Assembly: GCF_001894825.1 (NCBI RefSeq)
Contig: NZ_BCWY01000008.1
Location: 1-64,000, forward strand
Source: Rhodococcus jostii NBRC 16295
Lineage (GTDB): Bacteria; Actinomycetota; Actinomycetes; Mycobacteriales; Mycobacteriaceae
Direction: 5' to 3'
Length of the DNA: 64,000 bases
The stretch's first letter is position 1; each line of letters begins with the position of its first letter. Of the stretch, positions 42,545-51,950 are shown one piece after another. A model generated the notes under the pieces. It had not been told where the DNA came from. It ran no database searches and saw nothing but the letters and a program-made list of their open reading frames with translations. The position numbers and the translations under genes are program-made.

Positions 42545-44311
42545 TCAGTGAGTGGATCGGGACTTGGCGACACCGAATCGCTTCGATGTCCAGATCACCA
42601 GCAGCAGAACCGTTCCCGTCACCAGGACGAGGACGGCGGACAGCGCAGCGAGTGTGGCGTAGGAGCCCCCGTTGAACACTTCGAGGATTCGAAAGCCGAG
42701 GACGACGTTGTTCGTTCCGGACAGGATCGCCGAAGCCGTGAGGTCACCGACGATGCGGATGAACAGCAGAGCCCATCCGCCCACCAGTCCGGGCAGCATG
42801 AGGGGTGCGTAGATGCGTAGGAACGTTTTCCAGTCCCTGCCGCCGCTGATCCTGGATGCCTCGGCGAGTTCGCGGCCGACGACGGCGACTGCCGCGTCGG
42901 AAGCGATGGAAGCCTGTGGGAGGTATATCGCCAGGTATCCCACTAGCAGGATAATCCAGGTGCCGCCGAGGTGGAAGGGTGCGCCGCCGAGGAGGAGCAG
43001 GATTCCCACGGCGATGACCATGTGGGAGATCGACGAGGGGAGTTTGATGGCTGCGTCCAGGATTTGGGTCGCACGACTGCGTCGCTGGGCGATATAGATG
43101 GAGACGATTGCGGCAGCAGAGATGCCGATCAGCCCGCCGACGAGGCCCAGTCCGAGGCTGTTGGTGAAGGCCTGTTGTGTCTTGGGATCTGCGAACAGCG
43201 CAGTGTGGAAGGCTTCGAAGCCGAGCGAATCCCATTTGATCTTGGGAGTCCAGTAGCCGTTGAGGGCCACGAGGAACAGTCCGGCCATGGGCAATACGGT
43301 CGACAGGGTGACGTAGAGCAGGACGATCCCGCGGACGATGGGCCGCCATCTGCCCAGGCGGGTGATTTTGTGCGTGGCGCTCTTGCCGGTCATGCTGCTG
43401 AAGCGTGAGGTTTTCAGAATTCTGTACTGGACGAAGTACGAGATCCCGACGAACACCATGACGATAGCGCTCAGCCCGAGTGCGAGATCTTCTTCCGGGG
43501 GGTAGGAGAAGGTCAGCAATTGGACGATGCGCACCGCGATGACGTCGATGTGTGCGGGGGTTCCGATGATGGCGGCGATCGAGAACATGCCGAAGCCGAA
43601 CCATGTGCAGAGCAGGAATCCGGCACCGATCGAGGGCGCCAGGGCGGGGATGGTGACGCGGCGCAAGGTGGTGAGGTAACTGGCGCCGCTCAGTCGCGAG
43701 GCTTCTTCGAGACTGGAGTCGAACGTGGTCATCGCCGCGGAGACGTTCATGTAGACGTAGGGCACTGCGTAGATGGTGTAGACCATGACCAGTCCGTACC
43801 AGGTGTTGATGTCGAACGGTCCGCTGTCGAGGTGAATCCCGATCAGCTCCAGACCATCCCGTAGCCATGCGTTGATCAGCCCGGCCTTGGGTGAGAGGAG
43901 CATCGTCCATCCCACCGCTCCGGCGATGGGAGGAAGTAGGAACGGCAGGTACGGGAGGACGTCGTTGAGTATTCCCATGCGGGCGTCGGTGCGTTCGTTG
44001 GCCCATGCGATGAGGGTGCCGATGATGACGGCCATCACGCTGCTGGCGGCAACGACGACGACGGTGTTCAGGATCAGTTTCCCAAGGTCGGGAATCGCCA
44101 AGGTGCGTCGAATGGCATCGAAACTGAGAGTGCCGTTCTGCCAGAACATGTCGACCACGACGTTCAACAGTGGAACGCACACGATGACGATCAGGCCCGC
44201 GGCGATCAGGAGGGCGACGAGGTTGAAGCTCGTGGGTGCTGCGAGTTTGCGTGGACGCGAGCCCTTTACGGGCAGGTTGTCTGTGGGTGGAAGGGTGTGT
44301 GTGGTCGTCAC
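42545..44311 (-). CDS. ABC importer permease, FbpB/ThiP-type with two fused domains
   Basis: 588 residues with about twelve membrane segments arranged as two BPD-type permease domains. The EAA-like loops appear as SLEEASRLSGASYLTTLRRVTIPALAPS in the first half and VGRELAEASRISGGRDWKTFLRIYAPLMLPG in the second. Such fusions are usual for Fe3+/thiamine-type importers. Its start overlaps the ATPase gene stop (ATGA), and the lipoprotein gene starts 27 bp after its end. It takes up the ligand delivered by the 41492-42517 lipoprotein. Confidence 0.92.
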   Translation of the reverse strand: MTTTHTLPPTDNLPVKGSRPRKLAAPTSFNLVALLIAAGLIVIVCVPLLNVVVDMFWQNGTLSFDAIRRTLAIPDLGKLILNTVVVVAASSVMAVIIGTLIAWANERTDARMGILNDVLPYLPFLLPPIAGAVGWTMLLSPKAGLINAWLRDGLELIGIHLDSGPFDINTWYGLVMVYTIYAVPYVYMNVSAAMTTFDSSLEEASRLSGASYLTTLRRVTIPALAPSIGAGFLLCTWFGFGMFSIAAIIGTPAHIDVIAVRIVQLLTFSYPPEEDLALGLSAIVMVFVGISYFVQYRILKTSRFSSMTGKSATHKITRLGRWRPIVRGIVLLYVTLSTVLPMAGLFLVALNGYWTPKIKWDSLGFEAFHTALFADPKTQQAFTNSLGLGLVGGLIGISAAAIVSIYIAQRRSRATQILDAAIKLPSSISHMVIAVGILLLLGGAPFHLGGTWIILLVGYLAIYLPQASIASDAAVAVVGRELAEASRISGGRDWKTFLRIYAPLMLPGLVGGWALLFIRIVGDLTASAILSGTNNVVLGFRILEVFNGGSYATLAALSAVLVLVTGTVLLLVIWTSKRFGVAKSRSTH

Positions 44312-45453
44312 GAGGCGGCCTTCTCGAGCTCGCGTGCGTCGGTGGTGGAGGTACTCGAAGTGTTCGGGAAGACCATGACGTCCTCGGGTCGGATTCCGAT
44401 CCAGACGGTGTCGTCGACCTGGAAGCGTCCGTGTTGGCTCGTCCAGACCCTGGATCGCACCTCGGCGGACCGAATGATGTACTCGGTGTGTGTTCCCATG
44501 AACAAGGACGCGACGATCCGGCCCTGGAACCCGTTCATGTGCGTCGGCTGCTCGTGAAAGAGGTGACCGGCTTCTGGTCGCCAGAGCAGGGTCGCCTGCT
44601 CGGGTGAGCCGGATTCCGGGCCGGTGTGAATCTCGCCGACGTCGGTCGCGTAGATGGCGGCGGCGCTACCTGTGACCCGGCGCCCGGGCAGCTCGTTGGT
44701 GTTCCCGATGAATTTCGCGACGTATTCGGTCGACGGGCGGCTGTAGATCTCGGCAGGCGTGCCGAGCTGCTGCACTCTTCCCTTGTCGAGAACTGCTATT
44801 CGGGTCGCGAGCTCCATGGCCTCGGCCTGGTCATGGGTGACGAACAGAGCTGTGAATCCGAGCCGCCGCTGAGTGGCGAGCAGTTCGATACGTAGTTGCT
44901 CACGAACCTTGGCGTCGACATTGGACAACGGTTCGTCGAAAAGCACGACGTCGGAGTCGTTGACGAGCGCGCGGGCAAGTGCGACCCGCTGCTGTTGTCC
45001 ACCGCTGAGCTGGGCGGGGTATTGGTCGCCGAGGTCACCGATACCCACCAGAGTGAGCGCGGCGTCGACCTTGTCCTTCATCGCTGCGCGGGACGGGCGT
45101 CGAGTGCGCTGATTCTCGAGGGGGTATTGGACGTTCTTGCGGGCCGTCATGTGGGGCCAGAGGGCGTACGACTGGAACATCATGCTCAATTGGCGTCGTT
45201 CAGGCGGTACACAGACCCCTGCTGCGCTGTTGAACACGGCTTGGCCGTTTACCTGAATTGTTCCCGAGTCTGGCGTCTCGAGCCCTGCTACCGACCGCAG
45301 CAGGGTGGTCTTGCCGCATCCGCTCGGTCCGAGAAGGACGATGAACTCGCCGCGGTCGATGTGGATGGTGGCGTTGTCGATCGCACTGACAACGGCGCCG
45401 TCTCGGCGTCGGAACCGTTTCGACAGATTTTCGATGGCCACGGAGTGATTCAT
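44308..45453 (-). CDS. ABC importer ATP-binding protein (FbpC/PotA-like)
   Basis: 381 residues. Walker A GPSGCGKTT, Q-loop MMFQSYALWPH, signature LSGGQQQRVALA, Walker B VVLFDEPLSNVD and switch His in VTHDQAEAMELA are all intact. The C-terminal TOBE domain (about 285-370, LLWRPEAGHLFH to VWIGIRPEDVMVF) is typical of iron/polyamine/sugar importers. It heads the operon ATPase-permease-lipoprotein-P450-P450, facing a PaaX-like regulator gene across 169 bp. Confidence 0.92.
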   Translation of the reverse strand: MNHSVAIENLSKRFRRRDGAVVSAIDNATIHIDRGEFIVLLGPSGCGKTTLLRSVAGLETPDSGTIQVNGQAVFNSAAGVCVPPERRQLSMMFQSYALWPHMTARKNVQYPLENQRTRRPSRAAMKDKVDAALTLVGIGDLGDQYPAQLSGGQQQRVALARALVNDSDVVLFDEPLSNVDAKVREQLRIELLATQRRLGFTALFVTHDQAEAMELATRIAVLDKGRVQQLGTPAEIYSRPSTEYVAKFIGNTNELPGRRVTGSAAAIYATDVGEIHTGPESGSPEQATLLWRPEAGHLFHEQPTHMNGFQGRIVASLFMGTHTEYIIRSAEVRSRVWTSQHGRFQVDDTVWIGIRPEDVMVFPNTSSTSTTDARELEKAAS

Positions 45454-45547
45454 GCTTCCTCTTTCCCAGTTCGCGCCTGGAGTTCGACCGTCCCCTGCTC
45501 AGCAGGATGAGATCGGCGTCACTGTCCGATTATTGTCGGCGTATTTG

Positions 45548-45559
45548 TGACGATCGTCA
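45548..45559. promoter_or_regulatory. 12-bp palindrome between ABC operon and PaaX-like gene
   Basis: TGACGATCGTCA is a perfect palindrome centred in the 169-bp divergent gap (45454-45622), 63 bp before the regulator's start. It is a candidate operator for the adjacent PaaX-like protein; nothing else supports this. Confidence 0.4.
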
Positions 45560-45622
45560 ATAGTTTGCGATTAATTCGCGCGGCTACGCTAGATTCACAA
45601 CACACTCTCCCGAAGGAGTCGT

Positions 45623-46555
45623 ATGGTCAGCGCAGGTCAGCACCACTTTCTCGAGCAGATGCGAGTCCGCACCGCCGACGGGACACGGGCGCGTCAGATG
45701 TTGGTCACCTTGATGGCCGACTACTGGCTGGCAGAGGGGGCGCTTGCGCCGTCCGGTGTATTGGTGGATCTGATGTGCGATTTCGGCGTGTCCGAATCAG
45801 GCAGCCGCACGCTGTTGAGCCGGCTGACCAAAGAGGGGCGCCTGGTTGTGGTCAGGGAAGGCCGGCGAACCTTCTACTGCCTGTCCGAGCAGGCCAGAGT
45901 TCGCCTGGCGTCGGGACTGCGACGAATCGCCGACTTCGGTCATGTTCGACGTGAGGGCCCGGACCAATGGACGTGCGTCGGCTTCTCGGTCCCCGAGCAA
46001 CAACGGGCGCTGCGACAACAACTCCGCAAGGGATTGTCCTGGTTGGGTTTCGCCCCGCTCTACGATGGCCTGTGGATTACGCCGAGGCCGGTGGCCCGTG
46101 ATGCGGCGGCACTGATCACCAAGTTGGGCATCGATTCCGCCTCGCTCTTCGAGGGAAAGATCGACGGTATCGGGCTCGGCCACGGCAACCCGACCGACGC
46201 CTGGGACCTCACCGTGATCGAGGGGTTGTACCGGGAGTTCCTCGACGGTGCGGAACCGCTGCTCGGAGGACTCGACGAGGTGAGCCTCGACCCGGCCTCG
46301 GCGCTGGTCCTTCGTACCGAACTCGTCAATGTCTGGCGGTCGTTTCCGAGGATCGACCCTGATCTGCCACTGGATCTGCTTCCGGAGGATTGGCCGCGGT
46401 CGGATGCCCAAGGCGTATTTGTCCGTCTCTACGATTCACTCGCTCCGGCCGCGATGCGCCGGGTGCGGGGCGTGCTGGACCGCAACGCCCCGGACTACGG
46501 ACAGCATGTCTCGGCTCACATCATCGGCACGCGGACCAGTACCTGGCTCGATTGA
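45623..46555 (+). CDS. PaaX-like transcriptional regulator, 1
   Basis: 310 residues. The N-terminal winged helix (ARQMLVTLMADYWLAEGALAPSGVLVDLMCDFGVSESGSRTLLSRLTKEGRLVVVREGRRTFYCLSEQ) and the core WTCVGFSVPEQQRALRQQLRKGLSWLGFAPLYDGLWITPRP match PaaX. PaaX represses phenylacetate genes and senses phenylacetyl-CoA. The start has GAAGGAG upstream. It diverges from the ABC-P450 operon, which is its likely target, and converges on a second PaaX-like gene. A CoA-thioester ligand is the family expectation, not something the sequence shows. Confidence 0.9.
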   Translation: MVSAGQHHFLEQMRVRTADGTRARQMLVTLMADYWLAEGALAPSGVLVDLMCDFGVSESGSRTLLSRLTKEGRLVVVREGRRTFYCLSEQARVRLASGLRRIADFGHVRREGPDQWTCVGFSVPEQQRALRQQLRKGLSWLGFAPLYDGLWITPRPVARDAAALITKLGIDSASLFEGKIDGIGLGHGNPTDAWDLTVIEGLYREFLDGAEPLLGGLDEVSLDPASALVLRTELVNVWRSFPRIDPDLPLDLLPEDWPRSDAQGVFVRLYDSLAPAAMRRVRGVLDRNAPDYGQHVSAHIIGTRTSTWLD

Positions 46556-46714
46556 TGCCCGCGGAGCGCGCCCAATGTATCGCATTCTATGGACGTTCGT
46601 GTCAATTATGAGATACGTCTGAGAGGCATTGCGTCACCCTGTGGGGGAAGTTGTGCGACGCATGGTCGAACAGTGGATCGAGGAGTCCATCGCGACCCGT
46701 TTCCCGACCTAGCC

Positions 46715-47659
46715 TCACGGGGTCGTCGAGGTCCCGCTTTGGGGCACTTCGATATCCATCAGTTCCACGTTGATTGCGACGGCGGGGTCTATGTCTGCCA
46801 GAAGTGTCCTGAGCCTGGCCAGTGCCAATGGTCCCAAGCCCCTCCACAGAACCTCGAAGACCTGGCGCGCCTCGCCCTGAGGCCAGTCCATCGGTAGCAG
46901 CTGCTGCGGCAGCGCGGGGTCCAACGCGGCGATTCTCCGCCAGTCGCGCAGCACGGTCGTCCGCAACACCAACGCCCGGTCCGCGGTCAGCTGCCCCCGG
47001 ATGATCGCGGCTGCCTCATCGGCGTGGGTGTCGAGGAAGGTGTCGTACTCCTTCCGCACGGCCCGGAGGTCGAAGGCTCGGCTCGGCGTCATCTCGGAGT
47101 CGCCGCAAGCGAAGAACTCCCCGCGAAAAAGTGCCAAGTGCACGCCCAGATCGGAGCCGATCCGGGACGCGTGGTCGCGTCGGTCCCAAGGGCAGACCCA
47201 GACTGCATCTGCAAACATCGCGAACCCGCCGTTCTCGAGCAATGTTCGAAGGCGTTGGCGAAGTATCCGCTGGGTCTCGGGGACCGAGAACACGGCCACG
47301 GTCCACTGTCCGTCCCAGAGCGGTGCGGGGGTTCCGAACCTCACCACGGCACCGAGCTTCGCGCGGTGGGTCAGCCGTGCCGTGTCGCTGATGTCGTAGG
47401 TCACCGTCCGTCCCCGACGATGCGGGACGAGTAGTCCCCGCTTCACGATGCGGCTCAGCGCCGATCGGGCACCAGAGGACGATATGCCGAATTCGGCGAG
47501 CAACCGCACGACCGCTTCGGACGTCAGGCCGCCCGCGTCCTCGAAGGTGTAGTCCGCCAGTAAGGCTCCCAACAACGCCTGCGAGCTGGACCCGGCCTGT
47601 TGCCGTGGTAAATCGACGACCTCCGGGTCGGGCCACCGGTCCTCGTTGGCATTCGTCAT
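46715..47659 (-). CDS. PaaX-like transcriptional regulator, 2
   Basis: 314 residues with the same domain order as the first: a winged helix (SSQALLGALLADYTFEDAGGLTSEAVVRLLAEFGISSSGARSALSRIVKRGLLVPHRRGRTVTYDIS) and a PaaX core (WTVAVFSVPETQRILRQRLRTLLENGGFAMFADAVWVCPWD). It diverges from the self-sufficient P450 at 47784, whose promoter it probably controls. The two PaaX-like genes converge, each next to its own P450 unit, so the locus reads as two mirror-image regulator-target pairs. Bases 46556-46714 between them hold no gene. Confidence 0.9.
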   Translation of the reverse strand: MTNANEDRWPDPEVVDLPRQQAGSSSQALLGALLADYTFEDAGGLTSEAVVRLLAEFGISSSGARSALSRIVKRGLLVPHRRGRTVTYDISDTARLTHRAKLGAVVRFGTPAPLWDGQWTVAVFSVPETQRILRQRLRTLLENGGFAMFADAVWVCPWDRRDHASRIGSDLGVHLALFRGEFFACGDSEMTPSRAFDLRAVRKEYDTFLDTHADEAAAIIRGQLTADRALVLRTTVLRDWRRIAALDPALPQQLLPMDWPQGEARQVFEVLWRGLGPLALARLRTLLADIDPAVAINVELMDIEVPQSGTSTTP

Positions 47660-47783
47660 CTGGGCTTCCTCTCTTTGTCATGCACCATCTTCACAGATCC
47701 CGCCGGAGTATTGCAGTTAAAACGACGGTCACATATTCTTGTGCAAACATTTGTCCGGTCATCCACGCGAAAGAGGCCACTCG

Positions 47784-49961
47784 ATGGCAGCAGAGACAAT
47801 GCGTCACGGCGACTGGGACCCGCTCGCCGCCATACACGAGACCGACCCCTCGGCGGAGCACGCCAGACTCCGGGGACAGTGCCCGGTTGCGCATACAGAA
47901 CGATTCGGTGGGTTCTGGACATTGAGTCGATACGAGGACGTGGTGGCGGCGGCGCGGGACACCGACCTTTTCGCCAGCCGCTACAAAACCACCATTCCAG
48001 ATTCGACGGGGCCCACCCGACCTCCTCGGCCGCCCCTGGAATCGGATCCGCCCGAGCATCGCCAGTACCGCGATCTGTTGAACAAATACTTCTCCCCCCA
48101 ACGTATTCGAGCCATCGAGCCGGCCATTCGGCGAATTGCACGGGATCTATTGGGTTCGGCAGTTGCGGCAGGACGGGCGGAGGTCGTCGAGTCGGTCGCC
48201 TACCCCCTGCCCGCCCAAGTGTTGTGCACCTTTCTCGGGATCCCCACCGCGGACGCCGCCGGGATCAAAGAGATGGCGAACGCGGTGCTGGCAGCCGGTA
48301 CCCAGGGAGATGCAGCTCGACACAGCCAGGCCAACGACCGGCTCTACGCGTACGTCGAGGCACTCGTGGAGCGGCGCCGACAGCAACCGCTCACCCCGGA
48401 GACCGACGTGACCACCGGCCTTCTCACAGGTGAGATCAACGGGCGTCTGCTGAGTAACGACGAAGTGGTCGCAGTCCTACGCCTGCTCCTTCAGGCCGGG
48501 CACGGCACTACGACCAACGGCATCGGCAGCGTGATCGCCTTCCTCGCCAGCCATCCCGAGGAGCAGCGACATCTGCGGGAGAACCCGGATGCGATTCCGA
48601 CAGCGATCGAAGAGATCCTGCGCGTCTGGTCACCGGCCCGACTCCTGGCCAGGACTGCCACCCGAGATGTCGACCTCCACGGGCGAACCATTCCCGCAGG
48701 CGACAAGGTCGCCCTCATGTGGTCCTCCGCCAATCGGGACGCGACGGTATTCGACGACGCCGACCGTTGCGTGATCGACCGCCGCCCGAACCGTCACGTT
48801 GCCTTCGGCCACGGAATTCATACCTGCCTGGGCGCCCCCTTGGCGCGTGCCGAGTTGCGGATCGTGGTGGAGGAACTGTTTGCGTTGACCGACGAGATTG
48901 TTCTCGACGGCGAACCGGTACAGGCCGGTTGGCCCCATATCGGCTTGTCTGCCTTGCCGATCCGGTTCACCCCGGCCACCGGGCATCGAACTCTCGACTA
49001 CGGGTCAGATCTCCGATCGGGCGAACGCATCACGGTCGTCTCCGAGGTGCGAGACGTGGCCGATCGCGTAGTGGAACTGACGCTGGCTGATCCCGGCGGG
49101 AGTGCACTGCCACGGTGGGAACCTGGCGCGCACATAGAACTGCGCCTTCCTACGGGACTGGCCCGCCAGTACTCTCTGTGCGGAAACCCTGAGGAGTCCG
49201 ACACATGGACCATCGCTGTCCTTCGTGAGGACGACAGCCGCGGCGGTTCGGCGTTCGTTCACGAGATGATCAAGGCCGGCGATTCACTCACTGTGGCAGG
49301 TCCGAAGAATCATTTTCCGCTGGTCGACGCCGATCGGTACCTGTTCGTCGCCGGAGGGATCGGGGTGACTCCCATGCTCACCATGGCGCGGCGGGTCCTC
49401 GACCGGCGCCGTCCGTTCGAGTTCCACTACATCGGCAAGCAGCGCACGTCGATGGCGTATGCCGATACCGTCGCAGAGCTTCCCGCCGCTCGGCTGCACG
49501 AATCCGCGGTGTCCGGCCGGCCCGACCTGCTTGCGGTGATAGCCGCACAGCCGCCGGGGACGGCCGTATACTCTTGCGGCCCTGAATCTTTGCTGTCCGA
49601 GCTCGAAGAGTCCTGTCGGGTGGCCGGGCAGGAGCTACACGTCGAGTGGTTCTCTCCGAAGCCCGGCGCGAATGTCGGCGGCGATGGTGCGCTCGAATCG
49701 TTCCGAGTGCAGCTGGAGCGGTCTGACGTACAGGTGACGGTGCTTCCGGGTCAGTCGATCATCGACGCGTGCGCCGAGGCGGGTGTGGTCATACCCGGAT
49801 CGTGCTTCGAAGGAACGTGTGGTTCCTGCGAGACTCGCGTGATCGATGGAACGCCAGATCATCGCGATTCGGTACTCGATCAGTCGCAGCGTGAGGAGGG
49901 GCAGGTGATGATGCCGTGCGTGTCCCGCTCATGCACCGAGGCTCTGACTCTCGACGCGTGA
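47784..49961 (+). CDS. Self-sufficient cytochrome P450 fused to phthalate-dioxygenase-type reductase
   Basis: 725 residues in three parts. P450 (1-405): ExxR in [10 protein letters not shown]-helix AGHGTT (238-243; the acidic residue is Gly but the Thr pair is kept), and haem Cys348 in [11 protein letters not shown] flavin/NADH reductase follows (about 425-630; [23 protein letters not shown] and YSCGPESLL). The C-terminal [2Fe-2S] ferredoxin has Cys674, 679, 682 and 712. This is the CYP116B (P450RhF-like) layout, which needs no partner proteins. The ATG at 47784 has AAGAGG upstream. It diverges from a PaaX-like regulator. Substrate unknown; related enzymes demethylate or hydroxylate aromatics. 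Confidence 0.95.
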   Translation: MAAETMRHGDWDPLAAIHETDPSAEHARLRGQCPVAHTERFGGFWTLSRYEDVVAAARDTDLFASRYKTTIPDSTGPTRPPRPPLESDPPEHRQYRDLLNKYFSPQRIRAIEPAIRRIARDLLGSAVAAGRAEVVESVAYPLPAQVLCTFLGIPTADAAGIKEMANAVLAAGTQGDAARHSQANDRLYAYVEALVERRRQQPLTPETDVTTGLLTGEINGRLLSNDEVVAVLRLLLQAGHGTTTNGIGSVIAFLASHPEEQRHLRENPDAIPTAIEEILRVWSPARLLARTATRDVDLHGRTIPAGDKVALMWSSANRDATVFDDADRCVIDRRPNRHVAFGHGIHTCLGAPLARAELRIVVEELFALTDEIVLDGEPVQAGWPHIGLSALPIRFTPATGHRTLDYGSDLRSGERITVVSEVRDVADRVVELTLADPGGSALPRWEPGAHIELRLPTGLARQYSLCGNPEESDTWTIAVLREDDSRGGSAFVHEMIKAGDSLTVAGPKNHFPLVDADRYLFVAGGIGVTPMLTMARRVLDRRRPFEFHYIGKQRTSMAYADTVAELPAARLHESAVSGRPDLLAVIAAQPPGTAVYSCGPESLLSELEESCRVAGQELHVEWFSPKPGANVGGDGALESFRVQLERSDVQVTVLPGQSIIDACAEAGVVIPGSCFEGTCGSCETRVIDGTPDHRDSVLDQSQREEGQVMMPCVSRSCTEALTLDA

Positions 49962-50126
49962 CCAACGCTGTAAATGCCGAGCCGGTGGAGCGGCAACTGC
50001 CCTCAGCTGGACCCGAACCCGCCCGCCGAGCTGTTGCCAAAGGACTGGCCCGGCCGTCACGCCCGTGGAATGCTGCGCGGCATGGACCGCGGGCTCACCG
50101 GATGCTCGGGCTGAATCCTCTGCGTG

Positions 50127-50699
50127 TCAGCGAGGCGGAGCACTCACGCGCAGCCCGTCGACGATGAGGTCTAGGATCCGCGCGGCGCGGGCCTCGCCTC
50201 CGGCCGCGGGATCGATCCGCCACAGGACGCTCAGTTGGAGGAGGACGTCTTCTGGATCTAATCCAGGTTTGAGGACACCGTCGGCGGCACCGGCTTCGAG
50301 AAGTTGCGCGATCGCCACGACGAAAGGCCGGTAGTGCTCGTCGTCCACGCCACCGCTCGTGGCCGCGTGGATCACTTCCGCGAAACCGAACTTCAATCGC
50401 CCGTAGCGGGCGATCTCTTCGAACCATCGCCGCAGCGCAACGAGTGGGGGTGACGACTCGAGGAGTTCCGGGACGAGGTCGATCAATTTCTGGAGTTCCT
50501 GCCGATACAGGGCAAGGATCAGCGACTCTCGATTCGGGAAATGCCGGTAGAGCGTGCCGATCCCGATTCCGGCCTGCTTGGCGATCGCGGTGAGGGAGAC
50601 CTCGTTGTTTTCGGCTGCGGCAGTGCGTGCGACGGCGAGGATTCGCTCACGGTTGAGGCGCGCATCGGACCGGGTCGGTCTGCGGGGCGACGCGTCCAC
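50127..50699 (-). CDS. TetR-family transcriptional regulator
   Basis: 190 residues from a GTG with AAGGAG upstream. The TetR HTH (about 17-62) shows RERILAVARTAAAENNEVSLTAIAKQAGIGIGTLYRHFPNRESLI; the C-terminal ligand domain is less conserved. It diverges from an extended SDR gene across a 102-bp gap containing two CGGAGG-type palindromes, the probable operators. TetR proteins release DNA when they bind a small hydrophobic ligand, so induction of the dehydrogenase by its substrate is plausible. The 165 bp upstream of its end (49962-50126) contain no gene. Confidence 0.93.
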   Translation of the reverse strand: MDASPRRPTRSDARLNRERILAVARTAAAENNEVSLTAIAKQAGIGIGTLYRHFPNRESLILALYRQELQKLIDLVPELLESSPPLVALRRWFEEIARYGRLKFGFAEVIHAATSGGVDDEHYRPFVVAIAQLLEAGAADGVLKPGLDPEDVLLQLSVLWRIDPAAGGEARAARILDLIVDGLRVSAPPR

Positions 50700-50727
50700 G
50701 GGTACTCCTTCTCGATCGATTGCAAAG

Positions 50728-50771
50728 CGGAGGGTCCTCCGTTACGGTGGAAGTAACCGGAGGGCACTCCG
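50728..50771. promoter_or_regulatory. Duplicated TetR operator
   Basis: CGGAGGGTCCTCCG (50728-50741) and CGGAGGGCACTCCG (50758-50771) are imperfect palindromes repeated 30 bp apart, about three helical turns. They lie in the gap between the divergent TetR and SDR genes. The second is only 31 bp before the SDR start. Confidence 0.65.
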
Positions 50772-50801
50772 TTTCATTCTGGCACATGAAGGTGGGACGC
50801 C

Positions 50802-51827
50802 ATGACCGAGTTTGTACTGGTCACCGGTGGCAGCGGCTACGTCGCGGGCTGGTGCATCGTCGAGTTGCTGCGGCGCGGATTTGACGTGCGCACGACCGTC
50901 CGCAACTCGGGCAAGGAGAACGAAGTGCGGGCAGCGGTGTCCGGCGTGGTCGACGTCGATCCGGGCCGCCTGACATTCGCCGTCGCAGATCTCACCGCAG
51001 ACGCCGGCTGGGACGACGCCGTCGACGGGGTCTCCTCTGTGCTGCACGTGGCGTCGCCGCTGGGAATCTCCGCCTCCGTCGCCGAAGACGTGCTGATCGC
51101 CTCGGCGCGTGACGGCGCAGTCCGGGTTCTGCGCGCCGCTACTGCGGCGAAGGTGCGACGTGTAGTGATGACGTCCGCCGCCAACGCGGCGAGCCCCTCC
51201 TCCTATGCGACCGACGGCGTCACGGACGAAGAGTTGTGGACCGATCCCGACGATCCCACACTGATTCCGTATCGCCGGTCGAAGACACTCGCCGAGCGGT
51301 CGGCCTGGGACTTCATGCGCGAGCAGGACGGCGTGACCGAGCTGACGACGGTGTTGCCCGGCGCCGTGTTCGGCCCGGTCCTCACCACCGCCAACCTCGG
51401 ATCCGTCGCGATCATCCAGCGGATGATCTCCGGCCGCATGCGCGGAGTCCCGCGCATCGGACTGGAGATCGTCGACGTCCGCGACCTCGCCGACATCCAC
51501 ATCCGCGCCATGACCTCGCCGGCGGCGGGCGGGGAACGGTTTCTGGCGACCGGAGACTTCAGATGGATGCGAGAAATGGCCGAAGTCCTGCACTCCGGCC
51601 TCGGCGATCGAGGCCGGAAGGTGCACACGCGTCAACTCCCCGACTTCGCCGTTCGTCTCGCCGCCCGCTACCTCGATCCGTCGCTGCGGGAGATCACCCC
51701 GGCGCTGGGTCGGCGGAATCGGCACAGCACCGACAAGGCGCAGCGTGTGCTCGGCTGGGAACCCCGTTCTCCCGATCAGACGGTATTGGACTGCGCACGA
51801 GACCTCGTGGAGAAGGGTGCCGTCTGA
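50802..51827 (+). CDS. Extended SDR/NAD-dependent epimerase-like (dihydroflavonol reductase family) protein
   Basis: 341 residues. The start VLVTGGSGYVAGWCIVELLRRG is the extended-SDR nucleotide motif, TTVRNSGKE follows the second strand, and the catalytic pattern is in PYRRSKTLAERSAW, with Tyr-x3-Lys. Family members reduce aldehydes or ketones, or act on lactone and aromatic side chains, with NADPH. It probably has its own TetR-controlled promoter. The following gene, 123 bp on, is a two-domain muconolactone-isomerase-like protein, so a shared aromatic ring-opening route is possible but unproven. Confidence 0.88.
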   Translation: MTEFVLVTGGSGYVAGWCIVELLRRGFDVRTTVRNSGKENEVRAAVSGVVDVDPGRLTFAVADLTADAGWDDAVDGVSSVLHVASPLGISASVAEDVLIASARDGAVRVLRAATAAKVRRVVMTSAANAASPSSYATDGVTDEELWTDPDDPTLIPYRRSKTLAERSAWDFMREQDGVTELTTVLPGAVFGPVLTTANLGSVAIIQRMISGRMRGVPRIGLEIVDVRDLADIHIRAMTSPAAGGERFLATGDFRWMREMAEVLHSGLGDRGRKVHTRQLPDFAVRLAARYLDPSLREITPALGRRNRHSTDKAQRVLGWEPRSPDQTVLDCARDLVEKGAV

Positions 51828-51950
51828 CGCCGTGATCCGAGCGCCGGCCAACGGGTGACCGGACCCTGCTCGTCGGGGAACAATGAGACGAAGCCGCCGG
51901 TGACCGTCCACCGCGCGAATGTATTCCCGATCGCCCAGGAGGCGCTCACC

